Below, one piece after another: positions 1-9,653 of a DNA stretch of 22,461 nt. Origin of the DNA: Rhizoclosmatium globosum (Eukaryota > Chytridiomycota > Chytridiomycetes > Chytridiales > Chytriomycetaceae); contig MCGO01000383.1 in assembly GCA_002104985.1 (NCBI GenBank), positions 1 through 22,461 on the forward strand. Direction: 5' to 3'. The translations under genes were made by a program, and so were the position numbers. How positions within the stretch are numbered: position 1 is the first letter of the stretch; each line of letters opens with the position of its first letter. The notes beneath the pieces were generated by a model that was given only the letters and a program-made list of their open reading frames with translations, was not told the origin of the DNA and searched no databases.

Positions 1-1966
1 GTAAAAGATACCAAGCTATCGGTCGTGAGTTCTCAGCGGAAGATAAAGCAACGTTGAGATACTATGGTCAAACCTGTCCTTCAATTTGCAGCTGTCTCTG
101 GAAACCCCAAGATTGTTGAGTATCTCTGCAACGTACACCTGCAGACACAAAGGTTGTCGATCAATGCACAAAAAATACGTATTGCATCTTTTGGCAAGAA
201 CAAAGTCTGAAGAAGCATGACTTTCGACGAATGTTCCATTCTTGAAGAACGTGAATCCCGAATTTGTTGAATCAGTTGAACGAGGCAAACCAACGCCGTT
301 GGGGGTTGGATTAAGTGAAGGGAATGTGAATGTGCTTGAGGCTGGAAGGATGTGCTTGGGACGTGAGTATTTCAATTATATCATAGGCTATAGATTGAAT
401 TTTACATTATCATCGGATTAGTTGACAAGGTGTGTCGATACGTGTTCCATTGAACGAATTGGATCCACTGTTCAATCGCGATGATAGCGAGTTGGAAAGA
501 TGTATTGCTAACCTGTATAAAGTGGTCAGAGGCGTTCAGCGAAAATCCCGAAAGAAGCATGCCAGTCTCATTGAAATGGCTGTGTATCACCACGACAGGA
601 TATCATCTGTCACCCGTTATTGATACGATTTCCGATACAAGTGGAAACTATACGCTCAATACTTTTTCCTCGGCCGTTTCGTCACCGCCTTGTCAAGTTT
701 ACTATTCTTCACCCCCGCCGTCGCGATGCAACCAAACACCTTGCTGACCGTCGTCACTACGATTTAACAAACAGCACGTTGACAAAGTCCGCCTCGCATT
801 TGAGATCCTCACGATCCTTGGACTCTGTACACATTCTTTGTTCCTGCACGACACATTCAAAAAGTATAACCTCATCACCAACATTACGCGTTGGTCGTTT
901 GGCCTCTTGGTCTTTTTCGTCCCCTTAATCCGCTCTTTGCAGTGGATGAATCCGTCGGTTTGAACGCGGAGAATGTTTGTATTGGAATTGCGGCGATAAT
1001 TGGGTGGATCCATCTTGTTCGTTTTGCAAGAGGGTTTGAGGCTGTGGGTCCGCTGATTGAAGTCGTCACGCAAATCTGTTTCAAGGATTTCTTTCAATGG
1101 CTTGTAATTTATATTCCTTTGACGGTTGGGTTTGGAACTGCGTTGTTTTTGCAGATGCAGACGGCGGGAGTCCGGGCGATGGGTGGTGGGGATTCTCTTG
1201 CTGAGGATTGGGATACGAATTTCGTGGCGGTTTTGTCGGCGGTTCGGTTCCAGTTTCAGCAAGAGCAGTATAGTGACTTCAAGCTTGGTGGGGTTCCTGG
1301 GTTTTCGATCGCGTTGTTCATGACGTATGGGTTCCTTGCGACGTTGTTGTTGGCGAATATTCTGATTTCGAAGCTGGTTGATACTTTTGAAAGGATTCAC
1401 GATGATGCGAATCGAGAGTGGAAGTTGGATCTTGCAAGATTGATCTTGAGTGAGTTTGTCGTAGTCATCATATTAAGTGGAAATCTGATCACCCTTTGTG
1501 CAGGTATCGATTTACGACTGTCGCCTGATCAAAAAACCAAATATCTGAAAGATTTTGGTTTGAGGTTGATGACAAAAATGCAATTGCTCATAAAGGGAAT
1601 GAGAAGGTGAAGGTGCTTCAAGTAAGTTTATCTTGACGATGCATTCCATATTTATCTAATGCCAACATTTGATTTTCAGTTTACCGAGCGCCGCCATGAC
1701 GAGGAAGACGAAGAAGACGAGAAGCTTCTTGGAAAGAAAGGCAGCACAAAAGGGGAACGAAGCTTGAAGGTGCAGGTTCTTCAAGTTGTTGTTGGACGAA
1801 CATATCCCATTCCAACTGAACGAGAGAAATACGACGATATAACAAAATCCGCAGATGAATTGAGGCATTTTAGAGGCTTCGAAAGGAGTGGAAATCTTTC
1901 CTGGTCTTTATTGGATTCCGAAGTGCCGAGACGGCAAAGAAAGTGGATTTAAAGAAGCACGATTGA
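1..1966 (+). pseudogene. TRPV-like cation channel, degraded tandem copy 1 (5' end outside window)
   Basis: This is a decayed paralogue of the channel gene at 2703-4987, aligned to it by eye along its whole length. The window opens inside the ankyrin-repeat part (YYGQ at about 60-71). The linker, six-helix channel domain and C-terminal tail follow. The best preserved block is about 950-1449, with helices, pore region and the conserved EREWKLDLAR-type post-S6 segment (here NREWKLDLAR). Equivalent codons jump frame at least ten times: near 73, between 110 and 178, near 200, 236, 340-360, 440, 610-640, 746, 760-781, 925-955, about 1600 and about 1878. Three introns can still be seen: 363-421, 1450-1503 and 1622-1679. 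The third is absent from copy 2. The natural stop lies at 1964-1966 and an AATAAA follows at 2010-2015. With the last frame change corrected, the tail resembles that of copy 2. It is most likely a pseudogene; dense assembly error is the alternative. Confidence 0.75.
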
Positions 1967-2702
1967 TGGATCGGGGTAGTTATCTGTAATCATTTATTAC
2001 GTAGATAGAAATAAACAGAAGTTCTCTAAAAAGTGGAGATATTATTGTGGTTTTTGGCCAAAATCCAATTTTCTAGCGAATCGTGCTTCCGACATCTCCC
2101 GCAAACCACAATCTGCACCATATGATAGAGGCCTCAGTTGGGCCTCAGTGTCCCATAACAACTGAGCAACGGACAAATTCAGGGCCTATACATTGGCCTG
2201 GGAATGCGCTTTTCTTGAGACGTGCCAGAGTCACAACATGGCTCTATTGAAAAACATCTTAACTTTCTTTCCATGTTGATGAGGATATGCAAGCGAATAA
2301 ATTCCTCTCTTGTTCGAATATATAGTCTGTTTATAATGAACTTATACCGAAATCAAGTCCTCTTTGTTGATTCTGTTTATGATTTAATTAATAACAAAAT
2401 TCTGAAGCTTTTTTTTAAATTTAACTAGTTAACTAGTAACTATAGCATGTTAAGTGTTTCATGCAGTCGTTATGACGCTAAAAATAGAACATCTCTGTTA
2501 TACATTATTTTAACACGTTTGTGGCATCAATGCAAAGCTCCTGTTCTTCTCTTTCGATTAGTAGTGCTTGTATGACTTGATGGCGCCGTATGTGTGGGAG
2601 GCAACGGAAAGTGCAATCGGTGGTGGCCGGAGTGGAAATTGTGAAGGGCGCAAAGAATTTGCACTTTTGTTCTAAACTCACAATAAATTGCCGCATTCAA
2701 AA
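1967..2702. other. Intergenic spacer between the two channel copies
   Basis: This 736-bp spacer is AT-rich and holds no convincing gene. It contains the AATAAA at 2010-2015 belonging to copy 1 and a perfect 14-bp palindrome ACTAGTTAACTAGT at 2424-2437. Short open frames such as 2222-2428 are AT-rich and lack any recognisable protein feature. The promoter of copy 2 presumably lies in the right-hand part. Confidence 0.6.
2010..2015 (+). terminator. Poly(A) signal of channel copy 1
   Basis: AATAAA about 45 nt after the ancestral stop codon of copy 1. It is kept although the reading frame is broken. Confidence 0.5.
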
Positions 2703-4987
2703 ATGCACCCTCCGCCGCGGAACCCAAACCACCATGTCATCCAAGTCACTCGGCAAAGTACCTCCGAATTAAATCTAACTGAAATCGATGAAACCGAGCA
2801 CGGCCCTGTCGTCAGGAACCACCGTGCCCAATCAGATCTCTTATTGAATCATCCAATGTGGGCGGCCGTCGCCCACGGGAGCCTCGAAGCGATCAAAACA
2901 GAAACCGAGAAACCAACTGAAAAAGGTATTGGCCCCTGCGGCTTTGTCGAGCGTGGCGGCGAAGGCGAAACCATCCTTCATGTCGCAATCCTTAAACAAC
3001 GACCATTTGAGATCATTCAGTGGATCGTGACTACTTTCCCAACCCTGGTCAATGTTCCATACGCTGGAAAGAGGTACTTTGGAGAGACGGCGTTGCATCT
3101 CGCTGTGGTGCAGGCTGAAGATCATCACCCTGCTGAACACAAGAAAAGTATTGTGAGGTTGCTGATTGAGCATGAGTACGTACTTGTCGACTTGATGTTA
3201 TTGGCAGTCTAATTTCGAATTGTTTTGTGTAGAGCGGACCCAAACATATCTCTTGCTACTGGTACTGAGTTTGCAAGCATGGATCAAGGGACACTTCGGT
3301 ATTATGGTCAATCTGTCTTGCATTTCGCTGTTGTTTCAGGGAAACCGTTGATTGTTGAGTATCTTGTTAGTAACGATGCTGATATCATGAAAGATGATGG
3401 TATTGACCAAAACAACGTATTGCACTTGTTGGCCAAGAACATTGGCATGAAACGTGATGTATTTACCAAAATGTTCCGGTTTTTTAAGACGTTAGAGCCC
3501 AAGCTGTTAGCTATGGAGAATGCGAAGGGACAGAATCCTTGACACTTGGAATTGTGAACCATAATGCGAATATCCTTGAAGCTGTAAAAGATATACTGTG
3601 GGATGTGAGTAGCTATTTCTTATTTCAGTGTTGTAGAATAATTGATCTCTCTTTAGTTCGACAAAGTCTGTCGTTACCGTGTACCTCTTAACGGGCTAGA
3701 TCCCCTCCTTACACCCCATGACAAAAGAAACATCATAGCTTGATTCAAATGGCTGTTGAGAACAAGGACAAGGATATCCTTACGCATCCAGTCATTGATA
3801 CCCTCCTCAAGTACAAATGGAAACTCTACGCGCAGTACTATTTCCTTGGACGGTTACTCCTCGGCACTATCCTCATTGTCGTCTTTTTCACGCCTGCGAT
3901 TGCAATGCAACCACCTACATTCGAAGACCGTCGGTCGTATGATATGTCCACGACGGAAGACCGTGCGCGATTATCGTTTGAAATCTTGACGCTTCTTGGT
4001 GGACTGATTCTCATGTACTTTTCGTCAAATGACGTGTTCCGAAAATGGAATGTGTTTGATAATTTCTGGAGATGGTCTTTTGGAATTACGGTGCTCAGTG
4101 TTCCCGTGATCCGTGCGGCTGCACCTGTTTCAGTTGGAATTCATATTGAGAACGTGGTTCTTGGTGTAGCGGCTATTATTGGTTGGATCTATCTCCTCAG
4201 TTTCGCGAAAGGGTCGCAAAAGATTGGTCCGCTTGTTCAAATTGTGGCGACGATTGTATCCCATGATTTCATTCAATGGCTTGTGATTTACGTTCCGATT
4301 ACGGTTGGGTTCGGAACGGCCATGTTTTTGCAGTTGCAGGATATTCCGGATTCGGATTGGAATACCAACTTTGGATCGTTTTTGACCGCGATTCGGTTTA
4401 TTTTTCAGGAAGAGTCGTATGCGGAATTTAAGCAGGGTAAAATGCAAGGCTTTTCAATTGGGCTTATGGTTGTATATGGGTTCCTCGCGACACTCTTGCT
4501 GTCGAATATTTTGGTTTCCAAACTGGTTAATACTTTTGAACGGATCCACGACGATTCAGAGCGAGAGTGGAAGTTGGATTTAGCGCGTGCTATTTTGAGT
4601 AAGTTTCTATCCATTTTAGTCATAATCGCCTTATTCCTTGAATTAGCCATCGATTTACAAATGGCGGACCATACCAAGCAAAAGTACATTGAACAAATGG
4701 GTTTTCATGTTATTGAGATCTCCAATGGACTTCGAAAGGAAAGCGTCGAGAGATACTTCCAATTTACAGAACGAACTGAACCTGATGGGAATGGAAATAT
4801 CACGTCTGAAGTGTTGCAGGTTGTTGTAGGTCGGAAATACTTTGAAGTGGGCAAAGAGAAGGCGGATAAATATGAGGAAGAAGTGAGAACTGGAGAGCAG
4901 TTAGAACACTTTAGAGGGTTGTGGAAGGAATGGATTGCGTTCTGGGAATTCTGGGGATTTATTTCTCCAAAGCACTTCAAGAAGTGA
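2703..4987 (+). CDS. TRPV-like ankyrin-repeat cation channel, copy 2 (two frame breaks)
   Basis: Predicted plasma-membrane cation channel of about 709 residues. Exons are 2703-3175, 3233-3604, 3657-4598 and 4647-4987. The first ATG in frame, 2703, is used as start. The N-terminal third carries ankyrin repeats (GETILHVAIL, GETALHLAVV, YYGQSVLHFAVV, NNVLHLLAKN). The spacing and the VLHLL repeat resemble TRPV5/6-type channels. A linker then leads to HPVIDTLLKYKWKLYAQYYF before S1 and six hydrophobic helices. S6 ends LLLSNILVSKLVNTFERIHD and runs into EREWKLDLARAIL, matching the TRPV S6/TRP-box arrangement. Two defects exist. One base is missing at 3537-3540 (QNP, then a stop; the next frame continues LTLGIVNHN). 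One base is lost near 3715-3738, where about 66 nt present in copy 1 are also gone. Both corrections are needed for the exon phases to agree. It is either a recently damaged gene or the sequence has errors. Family assignment is firm; ligand and ion selectivity are unknown. Confidence 0.8.
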
Positions 4988-5112
4988 CGAGCAAGAGACG
5001 TGGAATGATGACACTAGATTATAGATAACAAAGTTAGTTTTGAACATATAAAGATGTTTTCTTTTACTGGTTACAAACTATTTCCCTATATCTTCCACTA
5101 AGAAGCAAGAAC

Positions 5113-6849
5113 TTAAAAGAATCTCGCCAATCCTTCTACCTCCTCCACAATCTCCCGTCTTAACCCAGCACCACTATCAGCAGTAGCCAACAAAGGCCCA
5201 ACCTTACTCTCCTTCCAACCCGCCCACACCTTCTCAACACCCACCCGATTCTCCTTCCCAACAACCAACACGAAAATCGCATCAAACCCACCAGCCCCAG
5301 GAACTCCACACATCACAACCCCCTTCTCCTTCGCAATCTCATCAAGAAGCCGGGTCTGCGACTCTGGCTCCACAAGAACACCCGCAAGCCTCGACATCTC
5401 TTGTAAATGTTTACGCACATTGAGGAACGCAGCGTGTACCGCCGCAAAGTGCTTTGTAATGGCGGATGTGGACGTGGACCATGTCTCTGCATGTGTGGTT
5501 TTGATTTGGGCGAGGGTCTTTGCGTATTCTTTTGGGGATGTGAGGGAGGTTGTGTGGAGGGTGCGAAGGGTTTCGGCGATGAGGAGGTTTTGGGTGTGGA
5601 GGGATTTCCAGAGGGTTTTGCCTGGTTTTTTTTCGGTTTAGGGTGGAAATGGAGGATAGGGGGGTGGACTTACATTCTTCGGGGTTCTTGGTACGCCACT
5701 CTAGGATTCCTTTTACGAGGGATGGGGTGCTGCTTCCGGCGTCGACGTCTGCTAACATCAGTTCAACGCCTGGAGGTAACTGAACTCTCTCGACTTTGGA
5801 GTCCCATTTGTCGCTTTGAATAACCTCGAGGATGCGGGAGCCAGGAACTCCGTAGATTGTAGATGCTTCACACTCAGACATGAGAGCGTCAAGGACGGAG
5901 GGTGTGAAACGCGTGTATGTGTGGGATCCGTACACTGCGGAAGAGACGTCGAAGCCGGACCCGATTTTACCTTGAGCAAGGCAGTGGATGAATTGGGATG
6001 TGTTGTGTGCGATGCGGAGGGCGTTGGTGTGGTCGATTTCTTCTGTGGATGTTGTGGAAGGGGTTTCGACAGATTTTTTGGTAGAGGCGTGCTTTGAACG
6101 TCCACGTTTACGCTTTTTTGAAGGTGGAGTAGTTTGACTTGCTGGAGTTGGGTCTGGGAGTGCGATGACGTCAAAGTGCTGGAGGAGGGCGGCAACGAGG
6201 GACGTGATCATGGCTGCGGAGGAACCAAGGCCGGTTTTATGGACATTTGCAATTGTTGTGAGAGTGTGGCAGAAGGGATCGAGTGAGACAAGCGACGACG
6301 AGGTGAGGGGAAGGTTCAGGGATTCAAGCTGAGATCAGATAGGGTTAAGAGCCTTGTCCAATGTGATCCAAGAAGATGAATTTACCTGAGGTCGCTGAGA
6401 GTAAAAGTCATTGTGGCCAACGATGCAAATATCAAGATTAGACTTTGGGGGAAAGTTGGCATCAAAGGCACTTGGATTTGCGGCCTTTGCGAGTTTGAGG
6501 GAAAGAGCGACGGCATATTCAACGTACTTGTTTCTGATTATTCAATTAATGGTAGTATAGAAGTATTAGAGTATGTTGTTATAGAATGATCATACCTGTC
6601 ACTCCCTTCATTCTCAAGCTTAAGATCCTTTCCCACTCGATACACCCACTTCCCACCTTCAAACTGAGGCGATCGCACGACAATCTTCTTCTGCTTCCCG
6701 TCCTCTGAATCGACCGTTGAAACCGTTGAAACAAAGCGGGACGACGTGGCAGCAACAAGGCCACTGAACTCGTTAAACAGAACAAGATATCCACCACTAA
6801 TTAGGACCTTGCCCGGCGCTGACACGCACGTCCGCTTTTGTTGCGTCAT
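5113..6849 (-). CDS. ERG8: Phosphomevalonate kinase
   Basis: A GHMP-superfamily kinase that phosphorylates 5-phosphomevalonate to the diphosphate in the mevalonate route to sterols and isoprenoids. Exons in gene order are 6849-6596, 6533-6386, 6328-5674 and 5621-5113. They give an unbroken 521-residue protein, against about 450 in yeast. The start is the ATG at 6849, just before the conserved APGKVLISGGYLVL (residues about 11-24). The ATP-binding motif KTGLGSSAAM sits near residue 170, GKIGSGFDVSSAVYGS near 254, the substrate-site segment LMLADVDAGSSTPSLVKG follows, and the third GHMP motif is GVPGAGGFDAIFVLV near the C-terminus. Residues about 191-236 are a polar, low-complexity insert between helices containing KKRKRGR, a nuclear-localisation-like cluster not expected in this enzyme. 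The gene ends tail-to-tail with channel copy 2 and is divergent from POT1. Confidence 0.93.
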
Positions 6850-6953
6850 TTTTTTGGGTGGTGGATTCAATTTGGTTGGGATCAGGCCATTGGGTGCTGT
6901 CAAAAAGAAGAAGAAAGAAAGAGAAAAGAAAGAAAGAAAGAATACTTCCAATA
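6850..6953. promoter_or_regulatory. Shared ERG8/POT1 upstream region with purine tract
   Basis: Only 104 bp separate the two divergent start codons. The right half is a pure purine run on the plus strand at 6902-6942 (41 nt, GAAA-rich). Read from ERG8 it is a polypyrimidine leader. No TATA box is evident. Calling it a bidirectional promoter is inference from geometry. Confidence 0.5.
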
Positions 6954-9010
6954 ATGGACACTTCAGTCATCGACCACTTCCGCTCTCTTTCAGCTGTATC
7001 TCATGTATTTAAATTGCTTTATTAATGCATACTCTTGTATCAATCTGAATGGGATTCCCACTCACTCACAGACGACCCCAATCGACACACTCGTCCTCAA
7101 CCGCTTCTATTCAATCTTTGCCGTTGTCCGCGATGACAATGTCCGCGGGAAAAGCAGGAAAGGCGGTATGTTCGCAACTCATTCAAGTGTAGTCCAAGCA
7201 CTTCCCTTCCCTCTGAGTTAAACAAGCTTCCAAACTAATGCAATCCACTAAGACTACATGCTCACTATGGTTCTCTTGGATCCAACCGCAAAGGTTCCTC
7301 TTGGAGTTTCAATGTTTGCAAAGAGTATCGACAGAGTGCCTGAAGAGTTGAAGGCAGGGACGGTCATCAAGTTGTCCAATTTGAAGGTTAGTCTTGTTTG
7401 AGATGCGTGATGGTGGAGAAGGATATAAGGGGTTGAACCAAGTCTCGGACACTGACTGACCTCATCAAACCTAGATCCAGGAATTCAATGGGAAACTACA
7501 AGGATTATCGACTTTCCAAACTACAATTAAGCAATACTATTTCACTGGTTCGACGATGGATCAAGAGGGCGATCCTGACTTTTCACTCGCGAAACACTTG
7601 CATTCTTGGTATACGGCGCGTCTCTCTGGGAATCTTCAATCAGACACGACACTGATGACGAAAGGGCGACGAAATGTGTGGACAATCAGTCAATTGAAAT
7701 CAGCGAGGGATTGTTTTGATCTGTATTGTCAGGTGAGCCGTAAATCCCTTGATCGCTGATCGATTTGTAAGAAATCTTGTTCTGACAATTTATTTTTATT
7801 ATTTTTATTTTAGGTCATGTGTGTGCAACAACAAGATGGACTGGGTGGAATGGTGCTTCTTGTTTCAGATTTTACATCGGCGGCGTTTTCGTGAGCTGTT
7901 TCTTGTTTTCTATTCGCGCGTAAATTAATGCCTAAGCAGGAACGGAGTTTCCATGCGCGATGAGTCGCTGTTGTATTCTGTAGCCAAAGATTGCTTGAGA
8001 GTCACAATATGGTACAGTGGCATCTAAAATAAGACATCAACTAATCGAGCAATTTAAGGGACGACAATATGGACGTGGAAAATATGCTAAAGACAAACGA
8101 AGGTGGACCGACACTTGCACAGATTGAACGTGGAACGTACTTGTTTCTTCGAAACCTGTTTTCAAAAGACGCGAGAGATGCAGATGGAACTGCTACCATT
8201 GAAGCGTCATTACATTCTGAGCGGGGTGAGAAATCGATGGGTGGGCGATGGCAAATCTTGGATCGAGATCATATTGAAGTCAAAAAGATTCGGCGGTAGA
8301 GTTCTTTTTTGTTTATCTGTTGCCACCATCTCATGTTTACATTACAGGCGAATGGAAGAACAAGGCTTAACAATCAACAAGGATTCCACAAATCTGACAG
8401 GTTCAACGAAAAACTCATACAAAGGCTTCAATCTTCTTAACTTCCTTAAAACCTAACAGTAACACCTGCTTATATCCCTCTCACGCTTCTCCGACAAGTC
8501 CTTGCTGAAAACCCTCAACTTCCCACACGGTACAAATTCGAAGCGATCGTTGTCGATCATCTCCCCACAAAACTCGAATACTTTTCGCGTGTCATGTGTG
8601 ATTACTGTGGATGTAGCTACAAAGACGGCATGTGTTCAAAGTGTGGAAACTCGGACACGGGACGCGTTCGATGGATGTTTTCGTTGTTATTGGGAGATGG
8701 AGCGGATTCGTTTATGCCTGTAGTTGTTTCCGGAGATGATGCTGTGAGTTCAATTTTTTTTGTAAGGGGTTTTCTGAGAGTTTACTTGGTGTAGGATCAA
8801 TTTTTGAAGTTTGAGGCGAAGGATATGAAATCCGATCAGGAATGTTTGCAGAGGTTGAGGACGGCATTGTCAGGGCTGTGGGTAATTGGTGGGGAAGGGC
8901 AGGTGAGAGTTACGGGTGCAAGGAAAGCTCTATTTTGTGTGCAGAGTTATCGTGTGGTTGGGGTTGATGATGTGCGGTTTAAGCTTATTGCTACTGAACT
9001 GATTTGGTAA
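6954..9010 (+). CDS. POT1: POT1-like telomere single-strand binding protein
   Basis: Predicted shelterin-type protein that binds single-stranded telomeric DNA. Exons: 6954-7004, 7072-7165, 7253-7386, 7475-7732, 7814-7890, 7940-8011, 8059-8295, 8348-8400, 8460-8743, 8795-8902, 8945-9010. They join in phase into 477 residues without a break. OB fold 1 (about 18-115) contains DYMLTMVLLD and LSNLKIQEFNGKLQGLSTF, matching the human LKIQV...GITSSGFASLTF region. OB fold 2 (about 160-310) starts with TISQLKSARDCFDLYCQ, like human KLCDVQPMQYFDLTCQ, and continues VTIWDDNMDV (human ILVYDNHVHV). The C-terminal part (about 330-477) has a zinc-ribbon-like CDYC...CSKC at 372-387 and ends like human POT1 (QSYRVVG...KLIATEL). 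Human POT1 has 634 residues. The 12-residue difference between candidate starts 6954 and 7003 is unresolved. The intron at 8903-8944 is a multiple of three and could be retained. Confidence 0.87.
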
Positions 9011-9095
9011 TATGGATATATATTTTGTGTTTTCGAGAGAATGGAAACAACAGGATTTATGAGGATAATTTGGAGAGAATTGGGGAAGGAAGAAC

Positions 9096-9563
9096 CTATT
9101 CACCCTGTGTCTTCTTAAAAGCTTCCAGTTGTGCATCATATTCCGCCGCTTGATCTTTCAGCAGTTGATCGGTGTCCTTGCAATGTTTTATTTCGAGTTC
9201 GAGGCGTTTCCTCAACTCATTTGAGTCTCGTTGTACCTTCACCAACGCATTGAGGATCATGTCCAACTCGGTTGACACATTCGAAGACATTTCGCACAGT
9301 TCTTCCAGGGTTTCCTTGTGGCGTTTGTTGATTCCAACTGCGACTTTGTTGGTTTTCAAGGTTTCGATTTCAGTTGAAGTCCGCTTTCGCTTCGATTGAA
9401 CAGCCGAAGAAGGTGGCTGGGCGTCTTGAAAAGCGGGTTCGTTGTTAGCGATTGCGTCGGTGTTTGGCGGCCAAAGTGAACGAGATTGGCTTCGAGTTGA
9501 TCGCACTGGAACGCCGAACAACTCGTTGTCCGATCTTCCACGACCACAGTTGAAGCTATTCAT
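9096..9563 (-). CDS. Unrecognised coiled-coil protein with basic cluster
   Basis: Single-exon frame of 155 residues; I do not recognise the family. Residues 1-55 are polar and likely disordered. A basic KRKR cluster near residue 60 looks like a nuclear localisation signal, and KRHKE near 80 is also basic. Residues about 85-153 are charged and heptad-like, rich in Leu, Glu, Lys and Gln, so a coiled coil is expected. There is no signal peptide or membrane segment. The gene is convergent with POT1 (85 bp between stops) and divergent from the P450 (90 bp between starts). The frame is uninterrupted and uses ordinary codons, which favours a real gene. A nuclear role is inference. Confidence 0.6.
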   Translation of the reverse strand: MNSFNCGRGRSDNELFGVPVRSTRSQSRSLWPPNTDAIANNEPAFQDAQPPSSAVQSKRKRTSTEIETLKTNKVAVGINKRHKETLEELCEMSSNVSTELDMILNALVKVQRDSNELRKRLELEIKHCKDTDQLLKDQAAEYDAQLEAFKKTQGE

Positions 9564-9653
9564 TGTTTATCTTGTTTTGGTGGGTCAAGCAGTGGTCAAT
9601 GGGAGAAGGTGCTCTGGTTGGATCTGAGTTTTGCCAATCCTTTTCTTTTAAAA

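Noticed and set aside
702..1400. Long minus-strand open frame opposite channel copy 1
   Set aside because: Rich in Arg/Asn/Lys as expected for the antisense of a membrane-protein gene; the sense strand carries the recognisable channel.
2222..2428. Short plus-strand frame between the channel copies
   Set aside because: AT-driven, no protein features.
4599..4646. Reading through as extra hydrophobic residues in channel copy 2
   Set aside because: The 48-nt stretch is a multiple of three but has GTAAGT and TTAG ends, and copy 1 has an intron at the same position, so it is treated as an intron.
5407..5823. Plus-strand frame opposite ERG8
   Set aside because: Gly/Trp/Arg-rich shadow of the ERG8 exons, whose sense translation matches the enzyme.
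7003..7221. Alternative POT1 start at 7003
   Set aside because: It would use an ATG inside a well-formed 67-nt intron (7005-7071); the upstream exon from 6954 joins in phase. Not fully excluded.
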